A program made the translations under genes and the position numbers. The notes under the pieces were generated by a model. It was not told the origin of the DNA. It saw nothing but the letters and a program-made list of their open reading frames with translations, and did not search any database. This document shows positions 19,200 through 31,498 of a stretch of 64,000 bases of DNA, one piece after another. This stretch comes from Schistosoma mansoni (taxonomy: Eukaryota > Platyhelminthes > Trematoda > Strigeidida > Schistosomatidae): positions 248,001 to 312,000 of the forward strand of contig NW_017386069.1 of the NCBI RefSeq assembly GCF_000237925.1. Reading direction: 5' to 3'. Numbering within the stretch: position 1 is the stretch's first letter; every line of letters starts with the position of its first letter.

Positions 19200-21900
19200 C
19201 ATAGATTTTTAAAACGAAGATAGACAGATTAACACTTTGACACAATTGCTTAATCATTACATATCGTTATTAGTCATGGGGGAGCAATATAACGTTCAAC
19301 CTTCAGTAGGTCTGCGTCCAGCTTGAAGGTACTTGTCCTGAGAGAAATGTATGTATTAGTTTGTACGAGAGAATCTGGGGATAAGAGGGAAAAAGAAGCA
19401 ACTTGTCTATATGTTTTGCTGAAACAGTCAGCCATAAGTAGCAATAACACAAACGTGAAATTCAAATAATCTAGTAATCGAAACAAGAAGTTGATGTAAT
19501 CGGGTTTCGTACACGTATGTAGTGGTAAATAAATCTCCGAAACAAAACATTCTGTAAGTCTTTGGCACCGGTGCTGACCTCATTAGTTTTACTGAACATA
19601 CCTTAGCTGAAGGCGCTTAGTCATGCATCCACACCAGATCACCATTGAGTACGTCGTGCTACCCATCCATCGCAACAACTAACCAGCCTAGATTAAGAAC
19701 TACTCGGAATATCGAATACCTTCCAAACATATCTTTGAACAACTTCATTCCCTACTCCCGATTGGACTGAGTTTGAAATATTTCGATGATAAAGTTGATA
19801 TACACAACAGCGCTGTCAGCCCTTGAATATCCGCGACATCCATACATCTTAACAAGGCACTTTCGCTGACCCACCAAGAACATACAGTTTGAAGTTCAGT
19901 ATGTTAGGTTGTAATATAATGAGGACGAAGGGAGTATTGTGGAGACTGGACCCTGTTTTTATGCTGGAGTATAATGATATTATTGACAACCAACCGCTAT
20001 TTTGAAATCAATGCTCCTAATCAACAACGAATAATGGATGAATGGCCGTGAAGTGTACTTGTGAATTTTATGCCCGCTAATGTTGCCTCGTGGATCTTAT
20101 CCGCAACAACCTAGGCCATAGCAAATCATTCCGTTTAAGCAAGACGATTGGACATCGTTGGCTCCGAGGTGAATAGTTTCAACGGAACGATCGGTTTTTC
20201 GTCTGTGCTGACATTCCGTTTTCTGAAGCTTGTATGTTAATTTTATTGTCAGATACAAGGGTGCCTTCAGTTTAATTTGCATGTGTTACTTTGGTAAGTT
20301 TGAGGATTTAATTTGACTGTGCTTGGAAATTCCGTGAGTACATCGCGGAACTTTACAGTCTGTACCAGCGGATTCCGTACTAAATTTGGTGGAATGACTT
20401 GACCTTTGTTGGGATTCTGTTTAGGTCAGGTACACAGTTGACTACATCTTTCTGGTTTGGTACTGAACTTTGGCGGTGCTGGGAAAACTGCACCAAGTGT
20501 CTAAATTGTCATAACCCGCTTGAGGACCTAGACCATTGCATTTTTGACAATCTGCTCTGTTTTCTATTATTCGTTTGCATTTAGTTGACAGTTCATATAA
20601 GACTCTTGTCACTGACAATGAGTTCCTTCATGAATAGATTTTCTGGTGTTCCAGCACTTTGCGAGTTATGTATCGTACGTAAGCCGGTTGAGAGACCTCT
20701 CTCCATTATCATATGTCAAAAGACGTAGGGAGGTGCCCGGTTTTTGTTAGTCCGAACATTGTTGGACTTAGCACAGAAGAGCTTGTATCCATCCGCCTTG
20801 AAGGGCTGTTCCATGAACAGTGTTGTTACTAACCAAGACCGATAAACATTACAAGAACAGGGATTTTAACCTGTCACTTAATGTCTCCCTCCGCAAAAGC
20901 TTTTGGATTCTTTGACAATCTGATAAAAACAAATGGTCAATTACTTAACTTTAGTGTAAGTTGAGAGGACTGAAAATCAAATCGTGGAGAATCTTGTAGT
21001 TAGGAATCAGTGTTGTGGTGAGAATAGCTCCAAGTGTCTACATGACAATAAACTACTATGGTAAATGTTATTATTTTAGCAAGTTTCGGATAAATTTGCT
21101 CCACTCAGCCCCTGAACTTGTTTGTTAATAATTTGACTCCTCGATTTACGAACAGATACTTAGCACTTAAATTGAGATTCGGTTCTCATGTTACTTGTGC
21201 AATAAGGTACGAGCGTATCAATTGACCGTGCTTTAAGAATAAATGAGGGCAAAATTTGGGTGCGACAAGTAATTTCCCGCCTACAATATTGTAGCTCCGC
21301 ATCCTATAATGATCTCCCTCTGATCAAAAAACAGTAACATACTCTGGTAGAATACTTCCTGATCAGTAATTTGAGAAGACACACATTTCTCCCTGACTCA
21401 TCTGAAAATTCTTTGCTTTTGCTACCTCTCTGACACAGTTCATCCGTTTTGCGAGGAAACTTTGATGCGTTCAAACAGCAAGTTTATGTTCTTTACTGGA
21501 AATTTGTGTGGTATTACTGTTTTGAGAGATACAACTTCATATTGCATTATTTGAGCCTATGACCGGTATTATGTAACTTCCTTCTGTCATTAGACCAATA
21601 GCCCCGATATGATTCTATTGACTATCCACAATATGGCTGTCTAACCTATAAGACCTCATATAAAAATTATATAATTGCCTTTACTGACCCATCCTGTCGT
21701 GACACCCAGTAATGTTCATAATATCGTTTGAAGGACACTTTTAGGGCGTGAATATAATATTTTTCCATATAAAGATCAAAAGCTTACAAAGAGCGACTAC
21801 ACCTGCATGGTTGAGCCATGCTGTCGTGATTAGGTGCTTCTGCATTCGCCTTTTTCGACCTTTTCCAGGTTTTCAGCGGCTAATGTGAGTCTAATAATAA
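19200..21900. other. Intergenic, no feature seen
   Basis: About 2.7 kb with only short unconvincing frames. No copy of the repeat families seen elsewhere in the window was recognised. Confidence 0.5.
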
Positions 21901-21904
21901 TAAT

Positions 21905-22440
21905 ATATCAGAAGGGGTTTTGTGGAGATTTTAGTAATTTATAGAGTTGAGATCATGAGTCAATTGAAGCTAGACCACCATGGAAAACCTGGAAGCACTG
22001 GACGGCTGTTTCGTCCTATTATGGGACTCCTCAGAAGTGCGCATCCACAAACCCACTCTCGCGGGATTCGAAATCGTGACCTACCAGTTTCTAGCCGAAG
22101 TCCTTATCCCATATACCACTGACCTGGATTCCAACAGTGTTATTGTCTANNNNNNNNNNNNNNNNNNNNNNNNNNNNNNNNNNNNNNNNNNNNNNNNNNN
22201 NNNNNNNNNNNNNNNNNNNNNNNNNNNNNNNNNNNNNNNNNNNNNNNNNNNNNNNNNNNNNNNNNNNNNNNNNNNNNNNNNNNNNNNNNNNNNNNNNNNN
22301 NNNNNNNNNNNNNNNNNNNNNNNNNNNNNNNNNNNNNNNNNNNNNNNNNACAGACGTGGTTTGCACTCCACTGGTCACTGCTTCTCACTAGAGCTCCTGG
22401 ATGTACGTCCTGAAGTCACTAGTGAGCATATGATTATATT
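21905..22440 (-). repeat. tRNA-headed hammerhead element (family B), minus copy interrupted by an assembly gap
   Basis: It starts with the family terminus TCAGAAGGGGTTTTGTGGAG and contains a minus-strand hammerhead (about 21990-22046), then a B-box-like GGGATTCGAAA reading minus. After the N gap it resumes with the family body (ACAGACGTGG..., CACTGGTCACTGCTTCTCAC) to TGAGCATATGA. It directly abuts an opposite copy (22440-22770). Confidence 0.85.
22150..22349. other. Assembly gap (200 N)
   Basis: Exactly 200 N, an arbitrary-size gap inside a family B element. Confidence 0.99.
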
Positions 22441-22770
22441 AATTATCAGAAGGGGTTTTGTGGAACTCACTGAAGACAATTGGTGAACGGTTGCTCAACT
22501 TCGTGGATCATTTGAAGTTAGACATTAACACCGTTGGATGCCAGCTCAGTGGTCTATCGGTTGAGGGCTCTGGCTCGAGACTGGTAGGTCCTGAGTTCGA
22601 ATCTCGCTCGCGAGAGCGGGTTCGTGGATGCGCACTGCTGAGGAGTCCCATAATAGGACGAAACGGCCGTCCAGTGTTTCCAGGCTTTCCATGATGGTCT
22701 AGCTTCAATTGACTCATGCTTTCAACTTTGAAACTTACTAAATCTCCACAAAACCCCTTCTGATAATTAT
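22440..22770 (+). repeat. tRNA-headed hammerhead element (family B), plus copy
   Basis: It has the body (GAAGACAATTGGTGAACGG), the tRNA-like head with a B box (GAGTTCGAATCTCG), a well-preserved hammerhead, then the tail GGTCTAGCTTCAATTGACTC and the terminus CTCCACAAAACCCCTTCTGA. That terminus is the reverse complement of the one at 21908, so the pair 21905-22770 is bounded by inverted termini. Confidence 0.88.
22632..22677 (+). ncRNA. Hammerhead ribozyme, family B, apparently intact
   Basis: Stem I pairs GCACTG (22632-22637) with CAGTGT (22672-22677). The core CTGAGGAG follows at 22638. Stem II is TCC/GGA closing a CATAATA loop. GAAA (22660-22663) follows, then stem III ACGG/CCGT with essentially no loop, and the cleavage triplet GTC ends at 22671. 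The parts are in the order expected for a type I hammerhead with a minimal stem III, as in Sm-alpha. Such ribozymes often act as dimers because stem III is so short. Activity is inferred from sequence only. Confidence 0.8.
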
Positions 22771-22774
22771 ACAA

Positions 22775-24165
22775 TACAACATTTTAAATTTATAGTTCTT
22801 ATAAAGTAGGCTTGAAGAGTGCTTGGAGTGAAATGTGACCATGAGAAGACGCGTGCGTTAGGCTTGTTCCAGATGTCAGGAGTTCCATAGTTTTGCCCTC
22901 AGAACGAGATTTTGAAAAAAAGAGAAACCGTGGAGCAGTGATGCATTTGGATATAAATGATAAACAATGTCTAACATTTAGTAGTGGAACAGACAAAGGT
23001 ATGATTAATTAGTATAATAAATTCACACCATCTCCTTTTGCTAGAGTAAAATATGATCAGAGGCTCCAGATGAGAGAATGCAGTAATAATGAACAACGAG
23101 TTGTGATATTTAACAAGGTGGAGTAAGTTAAAATGATGGAAGGGAAGTCGAGGCTAGAAGGCTGTTTATTAAAATGAAATGTGCATCAAGAGAGAAAAAT
23201 GTTAAGAAACACTAACAGCCATAGTTTAGATTATCCGAATTTTTTAGTTTTCTTTTCTTCCATGCGATGCCAAGCAAAAGGTCCTGATGTAAAAGTCCGA
23301 GTTAGTATATTATAGCGTGTCTTAGTAGAGCAGCTAATCCATAATAAATTTGGAAACACGAGTCTGAATAGTGAGCGTAGTAGAACAATCCCAGTATCTC
23401 TAACTGATTGACTCGTTCTCAATCGCACAGAGCCTGATACAAACATGGGTGGATTGAAGTCATCACCCCCAACATCAATGTTTGCTGATCGGTAACTCCA
23501 ACCTCCCTCCTTTTGTGATATTAAACTCGTTTAAGCTTTTTTACATAATTATTATGCCCCACACGATGCTCTGTGTTTCACATCCTGTTGGAAAACACCA
23601 TTTATATAGGTACCATTTTATATTCTTATCAGGCAGTTACAAATTATGAACTGCTGGTAGGGTATCGATGCATTGCTTGTCACAGAATTACCCTACGGGA
23701 AGTAACTTTTGAATGCCAAAGATTAGTGGGTTTGAGATGTAATAACTCGATGGTATGGAACGGTAGTCAGTTTCTTCACGTCAACACAGTCGAAAGAAGA
23801 GATTTACAAGGTTCCCACACTCAAAATTATCGCAAGTCATCATCCCCATGCTAGTTGTATAGCGGTCGGCATTTCAAAAGGTTTTTTACCACATTTTCCA
23901 GAAGAGAGCACAAAAACATTTATTGTAGAACCCGAGAACGCCGTCAAAAATCGACAGTATATTGTAAAATATTCCAGTAGAGAACAGAGAAACTGACGGT
24001 AGCCTTAAGCGGAACCGTCTGTAGTAACCGTATAAAGCATGTTTTTCACAAGAATAATGGGTATGATGCCTGTTTATATTTAGACACATCTTCCGACACA
24101 CTACTTGTGAAGGGAAGAACGAGGTAGAAGATTGGGAGACCGCGAATATATACAACTCAACAATC
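22775..24165. other. Intergenic or unresolved 5' part of the Gypsy fossil
   Basis: No motif that I can assign. The capsid-type region of the downstream retroelement might lie here, but nothing is readable. Confidence 0.35.
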
Positions 24166-24169
24166 AGCA

Positions 24170-27100
24170 CATAGTGCGTCCGGGGGAAGGTTAAACATTG
24201 CTGGCGAGATACATCGTGAAGTCACAGTCAAGGAAGTAGCGGAGAAGTAAGTTGTAATTTTAACAGAGCGTCCATCACGCGACATATTGGAACTTTACTG
24301 GACAGATAGGCTGAAGTTAACAGATCTCCTCATAAACTTGATCTCCAACAACATCAAGATAACAAAAGTGGAAGGGAAAAACGCAACGGAGACACTATTA
24401 AAACGGCATAAAATGGTATTTAGAGAGGGAATTAGAGAATGCACTAAATTTAGAGTTACTCTTACCCTATGATAGGGATTGAAGCCAGTGTTTCAAAATA
24501 AAAGAGCTGTACATGTGTTGACCTTTCAGTAGTTGAACAAGACCTCTAGCGACTTCATAAATTGAGTGACATTTAACCGACGAACTCAGAATAGGCTGCA
24601 TCGATAGCGGTAGTAAGGGAGACCAACAGTAGCGTCCATTTGTGTACCGATTACCCTACCGGGCTAAATGAGGCCCTAGAAACTCATCGGTATCCCTCAT
24701 CCCTGCCTGAAGGTTTTTTTTAATAAGCTGAATGGTGGTAATCTGTTTGCAAAGTTGGGTTTGTCGGAAGGATATTTACTAATTCCGGTTGCTGATGAGT
24801 GTAAAGATCCGCTCATAATAAACACACCCAAGGGCCTATTCCTATATAAACGACTACCTTTCGGAGTCATAACGACACCATCCATATGTCAGCAAGTAAT
24901 AGATTTCGTGGTACATGATGTTCCAGGTGCCACAGTTTATATGGATAACATAATAATTATGAGAGTAGGTAGAGTGGGCCTATAAAATAAGCTCCACCTG
25001 ATGCTAACACGAATAGTAGAGTATGGACTCCGGCACCATGCAGGAAGATGTAACTTTTGCATGCAAAAGGAACTCTACCTCGGGTTTATAATCGATAGAA
25101 GTGGCAGACAACCAGATCCAGAGAATACCCAGGCATTGGAAGCTGTGCCTAAACCGACGGATTTCCCCACACTACGATCATTTCTGGGACTAGTTAGACA
25201 ATAAGGAGCTTTTATTCCTAACCCCCGCTTACGTGCCCCATTAAATAATCATCCGGCGAAGAATGAAAACTGAGATTAGTCTACAAACTGTCGAGCTGAT
25301 TTTGAAGAAGTCATGAAAATACTAACCTCTGACCTGTTGCTCACCTATTATAATGATAATAATAATAAATCATTCTCAAATAACAGTCTGTTACATGAGT
25401 CATGACAGTTTACAGACAAAATCAGATTGTTACAGAAGATACAGTCTTCACTATGGCGGGTTACTCAGTTAGGTCAACACTTTATAAGTTACACTGTTCA
25501 TAAAACTATGGGGAGTAACACCTCGCACCCATGAATATAAATAATATTAGTAAGACCCGTATTATCACTATGACAGCGCGCTTTATGGAGGTTATGTTGT
25601 GACGTGTAACTGATGGTCGGGAATAAATTCACGTAAAGTCGAAAGCTTCTAAAAACCGTGACCTCATATCCCTCTGAGACATCTGAGGCATTGATGATGG
25701 CTCAGGGCGAAGTCACCCGTTCCATGTGTGTTTGCGGTGGCATATCTCGAGGGGGCTTAAAGGGAGGGTTAGAAAAAGAAAGGACGAGAAACAAAACAGA
25801 CAATTTTCATGTCCATTAAAGTTGAGTCATTTGTGAAGGAATAGTTAAGGTATGACTACTCAGTCTAATTCTTTTTTAATGAGACACTCTTTAGGCAAGA
25901 GCATTCCAATAGGTTAAAGAAAATAAGCGTAAATAAAGTATGAGTGGATAAAGGACTGTATAAATTGAGGTGCTTCAAAAAGGAGCTGAAAGTATAGCAT
26001 TATGCGCAGTTTTAGAATATAGTGCTGAAAACAGTATTCTGATAAACACACCTCTTGTAGTAGTGAAGATATCACAAGTATTTGTAGTTTCAGAACACTT
26101 TAACCAGTAACATCTCCTATAACTCAATCGTGCCCATCCAGTGAAATCAAAAGTCAGAAGCGAGGAGGTTCGAAAATATATTTGATAGGTTATCAATATA
26201 TCGAGAAGTGACTGATCTAAACTGGCTATCGGTTGCGGGAGAAGTTGCACACGGTGTTTCGACTCGTGACTTGATGCGGATGCGTGACCGAACGCATCCA
26301 GCTAGGTGAATCCATTAAAACTAATGTGGTTAGCATCAAATGTTGAAGACTTACAGAGCTATCGATTTTGGGGATTTATTTACCTCTACAGTGGCATCAG
26401 ATACTCGAACTAAGTTATTGGAGCAATTATTTCCCACATTGTACAAGATGGATCTGAGAAAGCCACATCGTAAGCAGCTAGGTCATTATCTACAGCAGAA
26501 CGTGACTACAGTCAGATCGAGAGGGAAGCACTGTCAAGTATCTTCACTTTAAGGGAGCCTCCCAAGATGATATTTGGACGTCAGTTCACGCTCTTAATGA
26601 CCATAAACCATTGCTGGCTATATTTGAATCGGAGAAAGAGATTCCAGTATATACAGCAAACAGACTGCAACGATGAGGAAACACATTTATGTCGCGACTT
26701 CAAAATTAAATGCCAACCCACTACTGATTTCGGACAAGCTGACGCTTTTTCTAGTCTGATTGGTTCACAAGTAGAGCGTGGCAGCAATTAAGAAGGAAAC
26801 AGAAGTACACTGAGTATTGGAGGACGCAGCTGATGGTCTACCAGTTACTTTCAAAGCTATCGAAGGAGCTACAGAAGGTGATATGACATCAAGAGAAGTT
26901 AGGTGTTGTCTTTCCACCAAATGACCGATTCGTGATTTTCAAGGGTAACTGCTGCAATATCTTTGTCCGCAGTACTCAATGATGATTGTCAATTTATGTC
27001 TTATGTTTGGTGACAGCAATGTTGTTCCAAAAACATTACACCAGAAGATTTTGAAACAGTTCCACAGTGGCCATCCCGGCATCAATAAGATGAAATAGTT

Positions 27101-28600
27101 GGTTGGGCGTTAAGCTTACTGGCCTACAATGGATTGAGATATCGAAACTATATTCCATAATTGTTCATCCTGCCTGCATGCAGCCAAAAGTCTAAAGAAA
27201 TATGAACTACAACAATAGAAAAATCCTAATAGTCGCTGGAAGAGGCTGCATCCAGATTTCGCCGGCCCAGTGCGGGAAAAAAACATTTTCAGTCATCGTG
27301 GAGGCACCCATGAAGTGATCAGAAATTTATACTATGTCATACTGCACATCCTAAGAAACAGTCGGCAAGTTATCTCACTTGCTTAGCTGTTTCAGAGTTC
27401 CAGAGACCTTAGTGACTGACAGTAGCTCACAATTAACTTCAGAATCATTCAAGAACTCCTTCAGAGTTAATGGAATTACACATAAACTCTCTCTTTTCTA
27501 TCACCCTCAATCAAATGGACAGGCAAAGTGCCTTATTGACAAATTTAAAAGAGCATTTAGGAAAGAGGGAGATGAGGGGACAAGTCAGGTAATTACATAA
27601 TTCCTGACAGTTTGTAGAACCACTATAAACCCTACTGTCCCAGATGGAAAACCCCCTACCGAAGCTATGTTCGGAAGAAGTGTTCAAATTATATTCGACG
27701 TCATGTTGTCACCTAAATCAGTGGATGGATGCAGACAGGGTCAGAATATCCGAAGTTTTAACGTGGGTTACGAAGTAGTCATCAAGTCATACCTTGGAAA
27801 AAATTCATAGGAACTTAGATTCATTGAGAAGTTAATAGGAAATGTTTTGTACAAAGTGCGTGGCACTTTTGGAAGGTGGATTAGACACATCAACCAAATC
27901 CACAGAGAAAAAATGAAGTTAGACACGGTATATGACGAGTGAGTCTTTCACTGGAGATAATTGCAGATACTCCAATGACAGGAACCCCAACGAACACTCA
28001 CAGTCACTGGACATCAAGGAAGTCGGAGCCCCACCGGAAACCAGTCACCAAGCTACACGTAGACTCAGGGAAGAAGTCATAGTTTTTCAAAGGGAGAAGG
28101 CACTGGAGGGAACCGGAAAGTTCCTCGAAAAAAAGCTTAAAGGGACCCTGAAAATTCCGGGAAACACTTCACTCAATGACCATCGAATAGAAGTTTCTTG
28201 GAAACATCCAGAAAGTGAGGAGTCATGTGTCACATCCCTGATTAGATGATTACCTATTCTGCTAGCACATTTAGAAGGGTTACGCAACTTTCCAGAAGCC
28301 CAAGGCCATCTGAAATGTCATAAATACCCTCGATTTTCTGTACATAAACTAACTTTGGAGCAAAGCATTCTTTCTATATTTCGTGCCTTACAACCCGTAT
28401 TCAAGTTGCCGTGTAGATTTAGCCCGGGTGTTACTAGGCGAGATTATAAAAACGAATCAAGCTCTCAGTCAGAATGTTTATCAGTTGTAAACGTCAGTTA
28501 TGTCCACTACTAACTAATCAACTCGTTGTTTAAGCGCTCGCCACATCAATCTGGTTTGATATGTCTGTAAACTATCCCTGTTACATGTGACCTACCAATC
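24170..28600 (+). mobile_element. Ty3/Gypsy LTR retrotransposon fossil (pol region, possible 3' LTR)
   Basis: Recognisable parts come in the usual Ty3/Gypsy order: the end of the protease-to-reverse-transcriptase linker (about 24200-24480), reverse transcriptase (about 24720-25200, text of the type KGLFLYKRLPFGV), RNase H (about 26400-26790) and integrase with its C-terminal part (about 27050-27900, text of the type HPQSNGQA). About 1 kb of unrelated sequence (roughly 25340-26330) separates reverse transcriptase from RNase H, probably a later insertion or rearrangement. The element is thoroughly broken, with well over ten disruptions, and looks old. A matching 5' LTR was not found. Confidence 0.85.
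28229..28600 (+). repeat. Candidate 3' LTR of the Gypsy fossil
   Basis: It begins TGTCACATCCC shortly after the integrase-side sequence, contains a TATA-like GATTATAAAAAC, and ends near a CA. This is LTR-like by position and composition only. Without a second copy in the window it stays tentative. Confidence 0.35.
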
Positions 28601-28619
28601 GAAGGACATTATTATCCTA

Positions 28620-29430
28620 TTATATTAGTGTGACTCATAATTTTTATTCATTTCTTTAAGACACTCAATACTGGTCGAAACTTTGTAGGACAAATTAAAT
28701 CCTACAGTAAACAACTCTACATATATATTTGGGAAGCGCCCTTTTTTTAATGCGTACGAACTTATCAAATATGGCAGACTCCTTATGAGTTGAGGTTTGT
28801 AATAATAACATCATCTTTGCTAATAATCTTGAGTTTTGGTTCCCCAGATTTGAAGAGCCACTCCATCGTGTTTGACTCTTAAATAAGGAATTAACAAATA
28901 AGGTCAGTAATTCGAAATTTCACAGGTACATAAGTTAAGGAAATTTTAATTCGTTGTAATAAAATGAATTTAGAAATTACGATTATTGATGTACCAAACA
29001 ACTATCCATATAAAAAGCTTAGGTGCCAGAATTTAATTTATAATTGACTTACAAAAGTAAATACTGTCTATCAGCTGCTTTTTTTACAGTTCTCACTTCA
29101 AGTGAAAATATAAATATTTTATGTAACATATAGGAATACTAGATTTCCTAAACAGACCCAAACACTTGAAAATGCAGTGAACTATTAATGTACATCTGCT
29201 AAGTTGGCTACAATCAAACCTAGCGATCGTACGTTTCATACCCTCAGGGATGGAAGAAACGTATTGTCAAAAATCAAACATAGAACTTTGAATCCCAATA
29301 TGTTACTCAACTACTGTTCAGATACATTTGAATATTGCATCCTAAGATTAGTTCAGTTCTCTCTTTTGATTGAAAAGATACATAAAGAATAACAACAAAT
29401 AATATAGTTGTTAAAGACTATTGAAAGGAA
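28620..29430. other. Intergenic, no feature seen
   Basis: AT-rich, no repeat or coding signal recognised. Confidence 0.45.
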
Positions 29431-29439
29431 CCTCTGACT

Positions 29440-29560
29440 AAACGTTTGCTGCTTGTTGATGCTCATCAGCAAGGGGTGTCTCCAGTCGTCAGAAAACAGA
29501 TTCTCCCTACAGGATTCAAACAGATCTCATCAAGTTTCATCAACAGAAACAAGTCCTTTA
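29440..29560 (-). repeat. Possible third tRNA-like/hammerhead-like repeat family, decayed copy
   Basis: The minus strand contains CACCCCTTGCTGATGAG, and a B-box-like GGATTCAAAC lies on the + strand nearby. The same pairing of CACCTTGCTGATGAG with a GATTCGATCC-like block recurs at 59990-60090. The ribozyme fold is not complete here. Confidence 0.3.
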
Positions 29561-29754
29561 AGTTATTCAGTTGACGTCGAACTTGATTTCTAAAATTTGG
29601 TAAGAACTAAACAAACACGATACTTGCTTCTACTCATTAGTCAATTAGTGAAGATTATACAGGTATCTACAAATAAAAAAACACGTTGATGAATATAACA
29701 ATGAAAATTCTTTATTGTTATTAACAGTAAAACAACATTCAAAATATTGATGGG

Positions 29755-29830
29755 GTTTTGTTCTCTGAGCTGGATGGTTTGGTCGTGGAGCTTTTATCGT
29801 CCTTCTGAACGACATCATCAGCACACATTC
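29755..29830 (-). ncRNA. Hammerhead-like motif of uncertain validity
   Basis: The minus strand reads GTGTGCTGATGATGTCG, a stem-loop with GGACG, then ATAAAAGCTCC. The CTGATGA box and a stem II are present, but the GAAA box is altered and I could not draw stem I. Direct AAACAACATTCAAAATA-like text lies nearby. Recorded as a resemblance only. Confidence 0.2.
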
Positions 29831-30674
29831 AAAATACTTTAACTTATCGTCATCATATTATGTAAAGAAATTTCAGTAGAATTTAAAGTACACAGAAACG
29901 TAAGTACAAAAATTATCTTTATGTAAAAAGATAATTTCGCAAAGACAACGAATAAAGTTAAACAATTTTCAAAAATTCAGTATGTTAAATTTATATGACT
30001 TTGTCCTGAACTAACTACTGGTACTCCAACCAGCACTAGTAGTTTTGAATCAACTCTAAATCTTTATTGGTCCAGAGTAAGCTGGAGTCCCTCCGTCCCC
30101 TGTCCGTTGAGCCTAGAACACAGTAATCATCCCTCAATGTGCGAATATTGTATTTCAAACAAACGTAGTTTATATAACAGTACACCAGACCGCATCACAT
30201 GATAAAAGGGAAAATAATAATTACACAAGATCCAACCAAAAATGACGATGAGCAGGGGAGACTGTAAATCATAGATTGAAAACAAATTAGGAATAGTAAA
30301 TAATATGACATTAGTTAATGAGTCAAATGAAGATTTTTGATGAACGGAATATAATTATATACAATCGGATTACTTAATAATTCAACAATAAGAGTATATA
30401 TATATATAATAATAGTGCATAAATAATTCCTAGAAGTTACTTTCCATTTAGTCTTCTTAGGATATAACATAGCCGAATTACTTTGATCACTAATGTGTGG
30501 AGCAATTACTTTGTCTTACTTTGATATCGATTTCTTCAATTAAAACGAAGCCCTGTTTTTACTTACAGTAGGAATAATATAGTATCAATCAGTGATCTGA
30601 AAACCTAGATCAAAGGTTCATTGGCCTTAATGAAACGCCATAAAATATCATCTACACATTTGACTACTTTTTAT

Positions 30675-30850
30675 TTCAAAGTTGAAATCATGAGTCGATT
30701 GAAGCTGGACCACCATCGAAAACCTGGAAGCACTGGACGGCCGTTTCGTCCTATTATGGGACTCCTCAGCAGTGCGCATCCACGATCCCGCAGCCGCGAG
30801 ATTCGAACCCAGGACCCACCAGTTTCGAGCCGAAGCCCTTACTTTTTATT
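30675..30850 (-). repeat. Family B hammerhead element, minus copy
   Basis: Tail TCATGAGTCGATTGAAGCTG, hammerhead and tRNA-like head (GAGATTCGAACCCAGGACC on +) are all present. The body beyond the head is missing. Confidence 0.85.
30727..30779 (-). ncRNA. Hammerhead ribozyme, family B, apparently intact
   Basis: On the minus strand: GCACTG, CTGAGGAG, stem II TCC/GGA around CATAATA, CGAAA, stem III ACGG/CCGT, GTC, then CAGTGC closing a six-base-pair stem I. All core positions conform. Confidence 0.8.
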
Positions 30851-30884
30851 TGTTAGTAACTTAAAACAGTAACTTTATTTCTTT

Positions 30885-31110
30885 GAAGAAATGAGCTGAC
30901 AGACCCAAAACCACCATTGAAAATCAGGAAGCACAGGAAATCGGAATAGTGGACTCCTCAGAAGAGCTTATCCACGAACCCAGGACCTTGTGTGGTTTAA
31001 AATTGACTGGTTCATGATTTCAATGAAACTCGAAGATCTCCATGACTATACTGACAACTTAACTTCTGTCTGGGTTGTAGCTCACAAGAGTTGGTTGTTC
31101 ATCTTCAATC
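30885..31110 (-). repeat. Family B element, strongly decayed minus copy
   Basis: ACCACCATTGAAAATCAGGA, GTGGACTCCTCAG and CCACGAACCCAGG keep the family order. The ribozyme core is lost. Confidence 0.5.
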
Positions 31111-31114
31111 AACC

Positions 31115-31461
31115 ATTATTTAACTTCAAATGAATTTTTTTGAATTATATCTGATTTAAAACAATAGACAAAACTAACATAAAACTATTTTTGTTGTTCC
31201 AGTTTTGTGAAACAATATCCCATGAATACTGAGTTGGTTTAACTTGTTCATAATACAACTACGTAAATTTACTATTCGAATAACAAGATAATCGGTGGAA
31301 AATATGGTTAGAAAGCTGTTTCAGTGAATCTATACTCTGTGAAGACAGAGAGCCTTCAAACTAAATCTTTCAGGTAGTTGTTCAAACCAGATGTTTATAT
31401 ATTCTATAAAAGAGAATTAGGTGACACCAAAAGGTCATTACAGTGAGAAAGCTGAGCTTGC

Positions 31462-31498
<37 letters not shown>

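Noticed and set aside
22137-22391. Several frames that run through N
   Set aside because: They consist mostly of gap characters and carry no information.
23231-23446. 71-codon minus frame as a gene
   Set aside because: No domain, no acceptor or poly(A) support, and it lies next to a decayed retroelement.
29755-29830. A confident hammerhead call here
   Set aside because: The GAAA box is altered and stem I could not be drawn, so it is listed only as a low-confidence resemblance.
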